From: JBJENW01 sp051880395
Lineage (GTDB): Bacteria > Bacillota > Clostridia > Lachnospirales > Lachnospiraceae
Reading direction: 5' to 3'
Length of the DNA stretch: 64,000 nt
Assembly (NCBI GenBank): GCA_051880395.1
Contig: JBJENW010000035.1
Span: 1-64,000, forward strand
Shown here: piece after piece, positions 1 to 9,024 of the stretch
How positions within the stretch are numbered: position 1 is the stretch's first letter
How the letters are laid out: each line of letters begins with the position of its first letter
Notes under the pieces: generated by a model
Seen by the model: only the letters and a program-made list of their open reading frames with translations
Database searches by the model: none
Told to the model about the DNA's origin: nothing
Made by a program: the position numbers and the translations under genes

Positions 1-33
1 GTCCCGGACATGCAAGGCGAGCAGGTGTGGGAC
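1..33. other. GC-rich imperfect hairpin at window edge
   Basis: Arms GTCCC (1-5) and GGGAC (29-33) enclose a second pairing of ACATGC (8-13) with GCA/TGT (21-23 and 26-28). It lies 8 bases past the stop codon of the GtrII-like gene on the minus strand, so it could be the stem of a terminator. Any T-run would fall outside the window, so this cannot be decided. Confidence 0.3.
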
Positions 34-41
34 ATTAGAAG

Positions 42-1610
42 TTAGCATAAACAATATATACATCCATCATTCGGATAAATCGATATTTGGTCCACTAAAG
101 CATTTGCACTCTGTATTTCCTCTATAGAAGGCTTTTTATAAGAATACCCGATAGTCTGCATAAATCCATATACTCTATAATTTATCCCTGCCTTTTGACC
201 ATAATCCCAAGTAAAAAAGCTTCCCCCTATCATTTGTCCCTGTACCATATGCTCTGGTTTATTCCATGAACGGTATCCCAAAAAAACGATTTTCTTGTTT
301 CTATAATTCAAATCTGCCTCTTCAATCTTTTGCATAATATTATTTGATAATCTAATATCATGCGAATATCTTTGATAATCTGTCAGATTCAAATTCAATT
401 GCTTCTTTGTAAAATTTCCAATCACTACACATACAACGACAACTGCCATTACAGTAGCTATCCTAAAATGACGAATTGTCATCCCCTTCTCTTTGCTGAG
501 CATTTTCTCAATCACAAAAGAAGTGTCAAATGCCAACACAAAGGGAAGATTTACTTGTTCTCGTGCACTAAGTCCCCCACCTTTTACAATACACCCCAAA
601 TATGGACAAATTAACAAAGCTATGGAAAATAAAAGCAACAACAAATCTGACGGATTTTTCTTTTTATATGCTTTCCAAATTATAATTCCTGCTACCGCAA
701 TCGTACTAAAAATAATTAATGGTGTTCCAAACACATCATTTATGCTTATACTATCTTGTATATATGTAATAATCTGATTTATGCATTCTCCAAATTTCTT
801 GCTCTTCCATCCTATCTGTCCATCTATATATGTAGATGCATCACTCCATCCTGCATAATCAATCTCCGGATGATAAAACAATTTTATACAGATTTTAGAA
901 ATAAGCTCATATCCTGTAAAAGAAACTATCGCAAATATCAAGAACTTCCCAACCATCCTAACCAAATCCATGATAGTTATCCTCTTCTCATAAAAGAACA
1001 AAAATAGAAATGCTATCGTATTTGCAATTGTTAAATAAAAATATGTTTGATACATCCCTACTGCCAATATATTACATACACAAGCTCCTATTAAATAACT
1101 TTTCTGTCCCAGGAGCCATTTTGTGATAAAAAATGCCGCGCATACACTCAAAAACAATCCAAGCGCAAATATAAAAGCCACGTCAACAAAATACCACTGT
1201 TCTGCCCAAACCGGATAAGAAAGAAACAACATGGAAAATATTAATCTACTCGTCTTATTCTTCATTCCAAAGTAAAGCAAACAATAATCATATCCGATCA
1301 TTGCGATCAAAGAATTGATCACTAATAAAACTACTGCCATTTGATAGTTGAATGAAAAAGGAAAACATATTCTACTAATAATCACAGACATGAATCTTCC
1401 ACAACCAATTCTCCAATTCATATCCGCTCCATATGCATAGAGTGTTTGTTCTGTATCAATTCCAATCGGATTAAAAAAAAGTCGATAACTATTCAATAAT
1501 AACAGCCAAAGTGCTATAACAAGGATCATATATCTGTCATCATACACTAATTTAAAGCTACTTCTTTTTGCATATAATTTATTTGTAACCATTTTGTCTT
1601 GATTTTGCAT
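42..1610 (-). CDS. GtrII-like membrane glucosyltransferase
   Basis: A 522-residue protein with many hydrophobic segments over residues 25-410. The N-terminal loop after the first membrane segment carries an acidic, aromatic region (GIDTEQ, then YGADMNWRIGCGRFM) typical of the GtrII family, named for the Shigella type II O-antigen glucosyltransferase. Such enzymes transfer sugar from undecaprenyl-phosphate-sugar to a polymer on the outer face of the membrane. The C-terminal ~100 residues are soluble and probably outside. The ATG is preceded by GGAGG at good spacing. It follows a 430-base gap and is the last gene of the window in transcription order. GtrA and GtrB-like partners exist upstream (6054-8971), which fits side-chain modification. 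The exact sugar cannot be read from sequence. Confidence 0.7.
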   Translation of the reverse strand: MQNQDKMVTNKLYAKRSSFKLVYDDRYMILVIALWLLLLNSYRLFFNPIGIDTEQTLYAYGADMNWRIGCGRFMSVIISRICFPFSFNYQMAVVLLVINSLIAMIGYDYCLLYFGMKNKTSRLIFSMLFLSYPVWAEQWYFVDVAFIFALGLFLSVCAAFFITKWLLGQKSYLIGACVCNILAVGMYQTYFYLTIANTIAFLFLFFYEKRITIMDLVRMVGKFLIFAIVSFTGYELISKICIKLFYHPEIDYAGWSDASTYIDGQIGWKSKKFGECINQIITYIQDSISINDVFGTPLIIFSTIAVAGIIIWKAYKKKNPSDLLLLLFSIALLICPYLGCIVKGGGLSAREQVNLPFVLAFDTSFVIEKMLSKEKGMTIRHFRIATVMAVVVVCVVIGNFTKKQLNLNLTDYQRYSHDIRLSNNIMQKIEEADLNYRNKKIVFLGYRSWNKPEHMVQGQMIGGSFFTWDYGQKAGINYRVYGFMQTIGYSYKKPSIEEIQSANALVDQISIYPNDGCIYCLC

Positions 1611-2039
1611 TTTTCCTCCATATAATATCGGTCAGCGAAATTGTGATTTTGCTTTTATCACTTGATTCGAAGTTGCCTTTTCCCTTAGGCGCTCCATCCA
1701 ATGAGGTGTACTCTAATCAGACCGGTATTTTTTGCTCTTGTACTCTCGCCATGCTGAACGCTCTCTGTCTTTAAGGCCGTACCATTGTAGAACAATAATT
1801 AACTTTGGGTTTTTCATCAAAATTTCCTTTTTCATCTTCTTTTACATTGTATTGATTCATGAATAATTATCAAAATCAAATATGAAAATTTCAACCATGC
1901 AATTACATAACGTCTGCTTCCACATCGTAATTACTTGATTGCCTCAGTCTATTCATCCCAACCAGAATATATACTGGCACATACAAAAGCAAATACCTCG
2001 ACTTGAATACGCCTATATCGTTTATACCTATATCAATCC
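1611..2039 (-). pseudogene. Gap with short decayed coding remnants
   Basis: This is the largest non-coding gap in the window. On the minus strand, directly after the LtaS-like stop, an open stretch of about 45 codons without a usable start reads like the end of a membrane protein (SRYLLLYVPVYILVGM, then a charged tail, stop near 1900). Further down, near 1650-1795, a second stretch reads LQWYGLKDRERSAWREY, then a stop, then WMERLREKATSNQV, then a stop. Between them an ATG at about 1860 opens 29 codons. No family is recognised. The simplest reading is remnants of one or more lost genes plus the leader of the next gene. No convincing promoter or terminator was found. Confidence 0.3.
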
Positions 2040-4292
2040 CTACTTTTTCTCAGCTAAATATTGTTGTCCAAACAACAAATCGTATTGCAAAAACTTGTAA
2101 TCCTGCAACTCTGGTTGATTTTCAGCATCCATAAATTCCTTATGAATCACTGGATATTTCTGACGCAAAGAATACAAATAATCAAAATAACTACTATGTT
2201 CAATTTCTGCATCTAAAACAACCTGTGCTGCAATTTGATTCGGTGTCAACGCATCCACACCAGTATCTAATTCTTTATAATTCGAATACATTACAAAACT
2301 TGTTCGATACTTATTTTCCAAATCATTAATATACCCTAATGTCGTCAATGCTTCCATCGGTGGTAAATGATCCCCAAAAATATATAATAATGTTGGTCGA
2401 TCCGTTTGATCCATGTAATCAACCAGCTTTTCCACCATCTTATCTGTATCAAAATATGACTGCGCCTGCTGTTCTACTTCGTGACGCACAGATTCATCTG
2501 CACCATCCACAGCCACCTGAACCTCTACATTATCATACTTATCCTGTGTTACATAATGCTCTTCCATGGTAATGCCAAAAATAAACTGCGGTGTATCCCC
2601 TTTTCCTAATTCTTCAATTAATTTATCTGCAAAAACAGAATCAAGAATCCAACCATTTTTTGTTATATTTCCTTCCGAAGTATCGAAATCATGAATATCT
2701 AAATACGAATCAAATCCCATACTCTCATAAACCACATCACGATTATAAAACTCTCTCAAATCAGGATGTATCGCCTTTGTAACATATCCATTCTTTTTAA
2801 ATTCAAACGGTACACTTGAAAAATCCTTTCTCACTTTGTTAAAATAAGTAGTATATGGTGTCAATGCATCCGGCATAAAAGCCAAGCTCATACCTGTAAG
2901 GACTTCAAATTCTATTGCAGAAGTATAACCTCCATACCGCGATGATATTAATTTTGTATTTGAATATTTCCGTATATTTGATGAAATATCCGGTGTAATA
3001 TTTATACCATCTACATTTTGTAGATCAAATAACGATTCTCCTAAGATCACAATAACATCTGGCTTGGTAGCACTTACTTTTTTTGTATTCAAAACATCAA
3101 ACTCTTTTTTTAATTTACCAGCTGTATTAACCTTGTAATTTTCTGGCTGTTTCTGAACCGCACCATCTACCACTTTTGCATTTAATATAAGATTTAAAAC
3201 CAATCCATTTCGATCCACATTTACCTTCTCATTTTCCCATGTTAAATTCTGTATTCCCAAAACTTCAAATTGGCCATCATACACTTTCACAGAAAAAAAT
3301 ATCAAGAGAACAATCGATAATACTGCACCCGTTGCCTCAAAATGTGGTTTCAAAAAAATAACAATTTTTTTACGAAAATATATTAGTAAACTAAGCAATA
3401 TGAGGCTTACGATTACCACTAACACAACATTCTTTACGGATAAAAAGAATTCTTTTCCCATAAGAAGCGCTTCTTTCATCTGAAGCATGTCTAACCATGA
3501 AAAAAAAGTATTATGGTACAGCAATTTAATATAATTTGCTATGTAAAGAAATAAAAATACAACAGTCGATAAAACACATGCTATACCTTTTCCAAATAAT
3601 TCATAGAAACCAAGGCTAATAAGCATTACATAAAAAATATTTAAAATATGAGTCGAACTTCCATAATAGAAATTCAAAATTCCATACAAATTTTCTTGTC
3701 GCAACATACCCATGGAAAGAACCATTTTTCCAATTACTATAAGTGCGATTTGAAAAACTATAAAGTATACTGCCAAAGTACTTGCGGATAACCTTTCTTC
3801 GTCCTCACAAGCTTTCACCATGTGAAAAATGCCCTTTTTTTCGCTTGGTTTTATTACACTAGCAATAAAATATACAGCAAATTGTGTCAAAAAGATGATT
3901 GCACTAAGTCGGACTGCTGCATCCAGATTTTCAGATATACAAAACATTTCTTTTACCGTTGAAAAACTTCTTGCAACAATCATCGACAAAAGAAATAACA
4001 CCATCGCAGCTACCAGCTTCACACTTTTCTTGCTGCAATTATTGTCTTGTTCTTGATATACCCCTTTATTTCCGATAAAAAACAAAGGTACCAATCCTAC
4101 GAACCATTGTAAAATACCAAATCCTTTAACTGATAAAAATACGCCTATTGCTAAAATAACAAAATCCAAAGCAATATAAAAAGCTAAAGATAAACGATTT
4201 AATACACTTCTCCTTATACAATGATTACCTAATAACAAAACTCCCCATTCAACGAAACATATTAGCAATATAAGATAAAAATACTGTGTCAT
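2040..4292 (-). CDS. LtaS-family (GacH-like) phosphoglycerol transferase
   Basis: A membrane enzyme of the sulfatase/LTA-synthase superfamily, 750 residues from the chosen ATG. About 10 hydrophobic segments fill residues 1-350 and the sulfatase domain fills about 400-700. Visible active-site elements are GES (metal-binding Glu), GGYTSAIEFEVLTG (candidate nucleophile Thr as in LtaS), EEHYVT and the late FGDHLPP metal motif. The family moves glycerol phosphate from phosphatidylglycerol to glycopolymers. The long membrane part and polysaccharide-cluster setting resemble streptococcal GacH/SccH more than housekeeping LtaS. The ATG at 4292 has GGGGAG six bases upstream, whereas an upstream TTG at 4328 has no such site. 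Family is secure; substrate is inferred. Confidence 0.8.
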   Translation of the reverse strand: MTQYFYLILLICFVEWGVLLLGNHCIRRSVLNRLSLAFYIALDFVILAIGVFLSVKGFGILQWFVGLVPLFFIGNKGVYQEQDNNCSKKSVKLVAAMVLFLLSMIVARSFSTVKEMFCISENLDAAVRLSAIIFLTQFAVYFIASVIKPSEKKGIFHMVKACEDEERLSASTLAVYFIVFQIALIVIGKMVLSMGMLRQENLYGILNFYYGSSTHILNIFYVMLISLGFYELFGKGIACVLSTVVFLFLYIANYIKLLYHNTFFSWLDMLQMKEALLMGKEFFLSVKNVVLVVIVSLILLSLLIYFRKKIVIFLKPHFEATGAVLSIVLLIFFSVKVYDGQFEVLGIQNLTWENEKVNVDRNGLVLNLILNAKVVDGAVQKQPENYKVNTAGKLKKEFDVLNTKKVSATKPDVIVILGESLFDLQNVDGINITPDISSNIRKYSNTKLISSRYGGYTSAIEFEVLTGMSLAFMPDALTPYTTYFNKVRKDFSSVPFEFKKNGYVTKAIHPDLREFYNRDVVYESMGFDSYLDIHDFDTSEGNITKNGWILDSVFADKLIEELGKGDTPQFIFGITMEEHYVTQDKYDNVEVQVAVDGADESVRHEVEQQAQSYFDTDKMVEKLVDYMDQTDRPTLLYIFGDHLPPMEALTTLGYINDLENKYRTSFVMYSNYKELDTGVDALTPNQIAAQVVLDAEIEHSSYFDYLYSLRQKYPVIHKEFMDAENQPELQDYKFLQYDLLFGQQYLAEKK

Positions 4293-4355
4293 CAATAACT
4301 CCCCTCTTCTATATTTAATAACTCTCAATTCAAATTTGCGTCTTCTTATTGCAGT

Positions 4356-4934
4356 TTAATTTTCATTAGGATAAACCAGCCTCTGATCTGTGTTAAACCA
4401 TTTTGAAATCATGCGAAACATTTGTACAATCCTCTTCCCATTCTCTGTGATCGAATAGGTTCCATCCTCATTTTTCCTAATATTCCCTGAGACTAGCTGT
4501 TCATGAAATCTTTTTTCAAACGCCCCGTAATCATTCACATATTTTTCTACAAAGATACCTGACACACTGTCCTCTGTGTAAGTCAATTCCTCGTTTTCTT
4601 CCATATAGCTCAACATAAATACAGAAACGGAACGCTCCACCGTAACAGGAATTAGGGTAAATAAAACCATATTTACGCAACAAAATCCACAAAACATCAA
4701 AATAATATCCTTTGTCTCAATAAAGTTGCAACGAAAAATCTTCCAGAATACAAACATAAGAATTGCAGCTAATACTCCGGTCAATAAAATAAACACCACA
4801 CCTTTGTACATTAAAACCGACATACCTTTTAAAAACTGAGTGTGAAAAAGAGCCACAAAAATAATTGTACAGATTAAATAAATCAGTACATACGCACCAA
4901 TCAATTTCAAAACATTTCTAACATTTTTTTTCAT
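4356..4934 (-). CDS. Small membrane protein of unknown function
   Basis: A 192-residue protein with three or four hydrophobic segments (about residues 8-30, 42-65 and 77-100) followed by a soluble region of about 80 residues. The soluble part is rich in charged residues and includes a segment (NIRKNEDGTYSITENGKRI) that looks like the strand-turn wing of a winged-helix fold. No named family is recognised. The ATG follows AGGAG at six bases and begins directly after the glf stop, so it is translated in the same operon. Its place between glf and the LtaS-like gene suggests a role with either, for example in polymer modification, but nothing in the sequence shows a reaction. Confidence 0.6.
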   Translation of the reverse strand: MKKNVRNVLKLIGAYVLIYLICTIIFVALFHTQFLKGMSVLMYKGVVFILLTGVLAAILMFVFWKIFRCNFIETKDIILMFCGFCCVNMVLFTLIPVTVERSVSVFMLSYMEENEELTYTEDSVSGIFVEKYVNDYGAFEKRFHEQLVSGNIRKNEDGTYSITENGKRIVQMFRMISKWFNTDQRLVYPNEN

Positions 4935-4935
4935 A

Positions 4936-6057
4936 TTATTCTCCTAACTGCTTCTTGGCACAATGCAGAGCTGCTCTTACAACTGCATCCATATCATAAT
5001 ATTTATATTCTCCAAGTCTTCCTCCAAAGATCACATTTTTCTCACCGTCTGCAAGTATTTTATACTTCTGAAACAACTGTGTATTTGTCTCATCGTTCAC
5101 CGGATAATACGGTTCATCTCCTGGCTTCCACTCCGAACTGTATTCCCGGCTAATAATAGTCTTAGGAATGTCATTTCCATCTGCATCTTTTCCAAATTCA
5201 AACCACTTGTGCTCAATAATCCTTGTCCAAGGTGTCTCTCTATCTGTATAATTTACCGCGGCATTTCCCTGAAAATTAGGCTGATCTAATGTCTCTGTCT
5301 CAAAACGGACAGAACGATACTGTAAATATCCAAGTCTGTAGTCAAAATAGGCATCGATTGGTCCAGTATATACGACCTTGTCTGCCATCGCATCAAATTG
5401 TTCTTTTTTCTCCAGATAATCAGTATTCAGTCGTACTTCGATTCCGTCTAACATTTGTTCAACCATTTTGGTATAACCACCGACCGGAATTCCTTGATAT
5501 AAAGCATTAAAATAATTACTGTCAAAGGTAAACCGTACCGGCAGACGTTTGATAATGAATGATGGAAGTTCTTTACAATCGCGTCCCCACTGCTTCTCGG
5601 TGTATCCCTTTACCAGCTTCTCAAAAATATCTTTTCCTACTAAAGAAATTGCCTGTTCTTCCAAATTCTTTGGTTCTGTAATACCTGCTTCTTTTTTCTG
5701 CTTTTCTATTTTTTGCTGCGCTTCCTCTGGTGTGATGACCCCCCACATTTTATTGAATGTGTACATATTAAACGGTAAAGAGTAAAGTTCGCCTTTGTAA
5801 TTTGCTACCGGACTATTTGTAAAACGATTGAATGTCGCAAACTCCTGCAAATAGTTCCATACCTCAGTATCATTTGTATGAAAAATATGCGCGCCGTACT
5901 GATGCACATGAATCTTCTCCTGCTCCTTCGTATAAACATTTCCTGCAACATGCTCTCTCTTATCAATTACCAGAACTTTTTTTCCTGCCTTTTTTGCTTC
6001 GTGCGCAAATGTAGCTCCGTAGAGTCCTGCGCCTACGATTAAATAATCATATCTCAT
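4936..6057 (-). CDS. glf: UDP-galactopyranose mutase
   Basis: A flavoenzyme of 373 residues that interconverts UDP-galactopyranose and UDP-galactofuranose in the cytoplasm. The N-terminus has the FAD-binding VGAGLYGATFA motif. The internal YGAHIFHTNDTEVW and the C-terminal FGGRLGEYKYYDMD are hallmarks of bacterial Glf, and the length is typical. The start overlaps the preceding stop by four bases (ATGA), indicating translational coupling. Its presence means that at least one polymer made here is likely to contain galactofuranose. No other nucleotide-sugar enzyme lies in this block. Confidence 0.96.
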   Translation of the reverse strand: MRYDYLIVGAGLYGATFAHEAKKAGKKVLVIDKREHVAGNVYTKEQEKIHVHQYGAHIFHTNDTEVWNYLQEFATFNRFTNSPVANYKGELYSLPFNMYTFNKMWGVITPEEAQQKIEKQKKEAGITEPKNLEEQAISLVGKDIFEKLVKGYTEKQWGRDCKELPSFIIKRLPVRFTFDSNYFNALYQGIPVGGYTKMVEQMLDGIEVRLNTDYLEKKEQFDAMADKVVYTGPIDAYFDYRLGYLQYRSVRFETETLDQPNFQGNAAVNYTDRETPWTRIIEHKWFEFGKDADGNDIPKTIISREYSSEWKPGDEPYYPVNDETNTQLFQKYKILADGEKNVIFGGRLGEYKYYDMDAVVRAALHCAKKQLGE

Positions 6058-8258
6058 TTTTTTACCTCATCTGCATATATTGTCTTATAATAAAGACTAT
6101 TCTCTTGTTTCTGATCATTAACATAGAAACCATTATCCGTATTTATTGCCCATTGTGAACAATATAATTTCACATCTGCGTTTTCATCTATATTCTCAAG
6201 CCATATTTCAAGTGTATATTTTTCACCTTTCGATGAATTAATCACCTGTTTCACTGGAATATAAATTTCTTCATCTGCTGTAATTTCTGTTAACTCTTTA
6301 TCATACTCTGCAATAACCGTACCATCCGAAGTCTTTATCTTCGCTTTTAACAAACCATTTACTTGATCTCCTATATTTTCTGATATAACAACCGAAACTG
6401 CCTTGAAATTATCTTCATCTACATAGAATTCTTGCTTAAAGAAACTTGATCCAATGTTTGGTGTCTGTGAATCTTTCATCACTTGACTCGCCCCTGCATG
6501 TACCTCTCCCAGCTCTCTCGTATTTATTTGATACGGAACATATGTTTGCACAATCATAGAGAATGTTTTTGTAGTCATTAAAATATTCAAGACTACCATT
6601 CCCACCATTAGAAACCATTTCTCCTCATTTCGATCAAAATAATATGCCATAATGCATATAGCAGGTACGATCACCGGATATAAATATCTTCCTTGAAATT
6701 GCAAATCACATTCTACAGAATTATAAAAAACCAAGAAAAATGAAGTCAAGAAAAACATCAAAAAAGTTCCTATTCCTACTATAAATTTCTTATCTTTTTC
6801 TTTCCATGCATATCCGATAATTAAAATGAAAACCATTCCCAGAATAAGCTTCTGCAACAAATAATAACCCTCTGGTAAAAATCCAATACCAGTAAACCAC
6901 ATAAAAAATGATTGAAAAAGCGTTTGAAACTGAGCCTTATCAATTAAGAACGCAATGGTATCCCATGAGAATTCTTGTTCTACCCCTAACTTTCCATATT
7001 CAGACATTTTATCAATCACAAAATTTTGCCCAATAAAATCGTGATATAAAGCAAAATTTCTGATATACCAAAAACCGGACATCAAAAATCCTATGGATAA
7101 ACTGCAAATCACCATCTTCCAAAATTGTTTCCGTGTATACTGCTTTTTATAAAAGTATAAATAAAATATATATCCTGCTACAAATGGTATATAGATCAAA
7201 TAGTTTGATTTTGCAACAAGAATTAATCCACAAGAAATTCCAAAGAAAATAATATTCTTTTTACTATAATTATCTCGCAAATTAATCAAACAGTAAACTA
7301 AAATTGCTGAAATAGCAAGCGAATGAATATCAGCACTTACATACGAAGATATATATATAATTCCTGGAATCAATGACACAACCGCTGTTAATCCTACTGC
7401 AATCGCTTTTTTTTTCGATACCTTTCGAATTGTTTTATAAATGAAAATAAGAAATATATCTCCCCATAACAAAGCGGAATATCTTGCTCCCAGTTCATAT
7501 GATATACCAAAAACAGCTTTTAATATAACTGCTATAATAGCAGAAATAATATAATTAAACTGTGGATAAATATTGTAACTATAAAGTCCATTTACTTTTC
7601 CAAATGGATTATCTCTTACATTCGATAAATATTGTAGATCATCTACTCCAGACACTGGTAATCTATGATTCTCTATAATAAATTTTACATTTGCTCCAAA
7701 ATGCACCCACTCATCCGGACAAGAGCTTCCATAAAACGGCAAAACATTTATACAAAAAATAACTGCCACCGAAAAAATAATAGCAATCGCCCACAAACTT
7801 CCATATTCTTTAAAATGTTCTTTTAATCTACTGCAATTTATTTTTCTGTCTTTTTTTTTAAAAACAAATAACTTACTTGCCACATAATTCATAACGATAA
7901 CAACTATATTAGCTGCAAATTTTACAATCACATCATTTAACTTCAAGCAATCAACAAAAATAAACATAAATGACCAGTCTATCACACCTGTTGCTAATCT
8001 TGCAATAAAAAAATTCAACACTTCTTTTACAATTTCCTCTTTTGATGATGCCTCGCTATGAAAAACCCATTTTCGATTTGTTACATAGGCAAATAATACC
8101 GCTGCAATCCATGCAACAATGGTGCTTACCATCGTCGACGTACCAAGTAGATGAGCCATCAGCCAGTATACTACAATATTCACAAGTGTTGTGAGCACTC
8201 CAAAAATGGCATAAGGAATCACATCCTTATATTTCTCATACAATTTCCGTACATCCAT
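6054..8258 (-). CDS. GtrA domain fused to DUF2142-like membrane glycosyltransferase
   Basis: A 734-residue fusion. Residues about 10-135 form a complete GtrA domain with four membrane segments (YAIFGVLTTLVNIVVYWL, then FAYVTNRKWVFHS and a final NYVASKLFVFKKKD). A linker leads into a DUF2142-like body with about 10 membrane segments (residues 155-590; the first loop contains GSSCPDEWVHFGANVKF). About 130 strand-rich residues at the C-terminus are probably outside. GtrA proteins are thought to flip undecaprenyl-phosphate-sugar and GT-C enzymes use that donor, so the fusion would join donor delivery to transfer. It overlaps the upstream GT2 gene by one base (TAATG) and overlaps glf by four bases. 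Domains are confident; substrate is unknown. Confidence 0.8.
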   Translation of the reverse strand: MDVRKLYEKYKDVIPYAIFGVLTTLVNIVVYWLMAHLLGTSTMVSTIVAWIAAVLFAYVTNRKWVFHSEASSKEEIVKEVLNFFIARLATGVIDWSFMFIFVDCLKLNDVIVKFAANIVVIVMNYVASKLFVFKKKDRKINCSRLKEHFKEYGSLWAIAIIFSVAVIFCINVLPFYGSSCPDEWVHFGANVKFIIENHRLPVSGVDDLQYLSNVRDNPFGKVNGLYSYNIYPQFNYIISAIIAVILKAVFGISYELGARYSALLWGDIFLIFIYKTIRKVSKKKAIAVGLTAVVSLIPGIIYISSYVSADIHSLAISAILVYCLINLRDNYSKKNIIFFGISCGLILVAKSNYLIYIPFVAGYIFYLYFYKKQYTRKQFWKMVICSLSIGFLMSGFWYIRNFALYHDFIGQNFVIDKMSEYGKLGVEQEFSWDTIAFLIDKAQFQTLFQSFFMWFTGIGFLPEGYYLLQKLILGMVFILIIGYAWKEKDKKFIVGIGTFLMFFLTSFFLVFYNSVECDLQFQGRYLYPVIVPAICIMAYYFDRNEEKWFLMVGMVVLNILMTTKTFSMIVQTYVPYQINTRELGEVHAGASQVMKDSQTPNIGSSFFKQEFYVDEDNFKAVSVVISENIGDQVNGLLKAKIKTSDGTVIAEYDKELTEITADEEIYIPVKQVINSSKGEKYTLEIWLENIDENADVKLYCSQWAINTDNGFYVNDQKQENSLYYKTIYADEVKK

Positions 8259-8971
8259 TATTCTTTCATTCCCTTCTTCAGTATGCGAAAATCACTCAAT
8301 GCTTTCCATCCGATTTTTACGATTTTGGGGATATTGATAGAATTGACTCCTCCCTGTCTCGGTTTAAACGTAATCGGCTGAAATAATGTTTTTTCGTGGT
8401 TATAGACAAAGTAAGTTGTCATCATGATATTCGGCAAATTGTAATCCAGTTGCATTTTATACAGATATTTTTTCACGACATCTGTTTTCATCAAACGAAA
8501 TGGTGCGTTGGCATCCGGCACTTTCACACCAAAAAATAATTTTACCAAAAGGCAGACTACTTTCTCTACGAACGCTCTGGACTGCCCGTCCCCACGAACT
8601 GTTCTGTTTCCAAAAATACCATCGTATTGATTTCTCAACTGCCAAAATGCGTCAAATTCATTCGGATTGGTCTGTCCGTCTGAATCTGTCTGAAATATGT
8701 AGTCTGCTCCCTTTTTGATTGCATAATCGTACAATGCGATCACCTTCGGTCCATGCTGTTTGCCTGTGTCAGAAAGAATATCCAACTGTGGATACTCGCC
8801 TTCTTTCAGCTTTTCCAAAATTTCATGTGTCCGATCGGTACTTCCGCTATCAGCAATCACTAAACGGGACTCCTCACTCTTTCCTTCTAAAACATGATAC
8901 CATTGTTTAACTACCGTCTCCACATTTTCCTCTTCGTTATATGCTGGCATCACAATAAATAATGAATCCAT
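8258..8971 (-). CDS. GT2 glycosyltransferase, dolichol-phosphate-mannose-synthase-like
   Basis: A single GT-A domain of 237 residues. It begins MPAYNEEENVETVV, carries DSGSTDRT and the donor-binding DSDGQTNP, and lacks the two C-terminal membrane helices of classic GtrB. Family members often load sugar onto undecaprenyl phosphate at the inner face of the membrane. Translation of the next gene, a GtrA-membrane-transferase fusion, is coupled by a one-base overlap. This supports a donor-making role for the module. The ATG is preceded by GGAGG. It could instead add a sugar directly to a growing chain. Confidence 0.8.
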   Translation of the reverse strand: MDSLFIVMPAYNEEENVETVVKQWYHVLEGKSEESRLVIADSGSTDRTHEILEKLKEGEYPQLDILSDTGKQHGPKVIALYDYAIKKGADYIFQTDSDGQTNPNEFDAFWQLRNQYDGIFGNRTVRGDGQSRAFVEKVVCLLVKLFFGVKVPDANAPFRLMKTDVVKKYLYKMQLDYNLPNIMMTTYFVYNHEKTLFQPITFKPRQGGVNSINIPKIVKIGWKALSDFRILKKGMKE

Positions 8972-9024
8972 TTCATAATCCTCCCTTAACTATAAGGTAA
9001 TATTTTTCTTCTTAGTCTTTCCGT

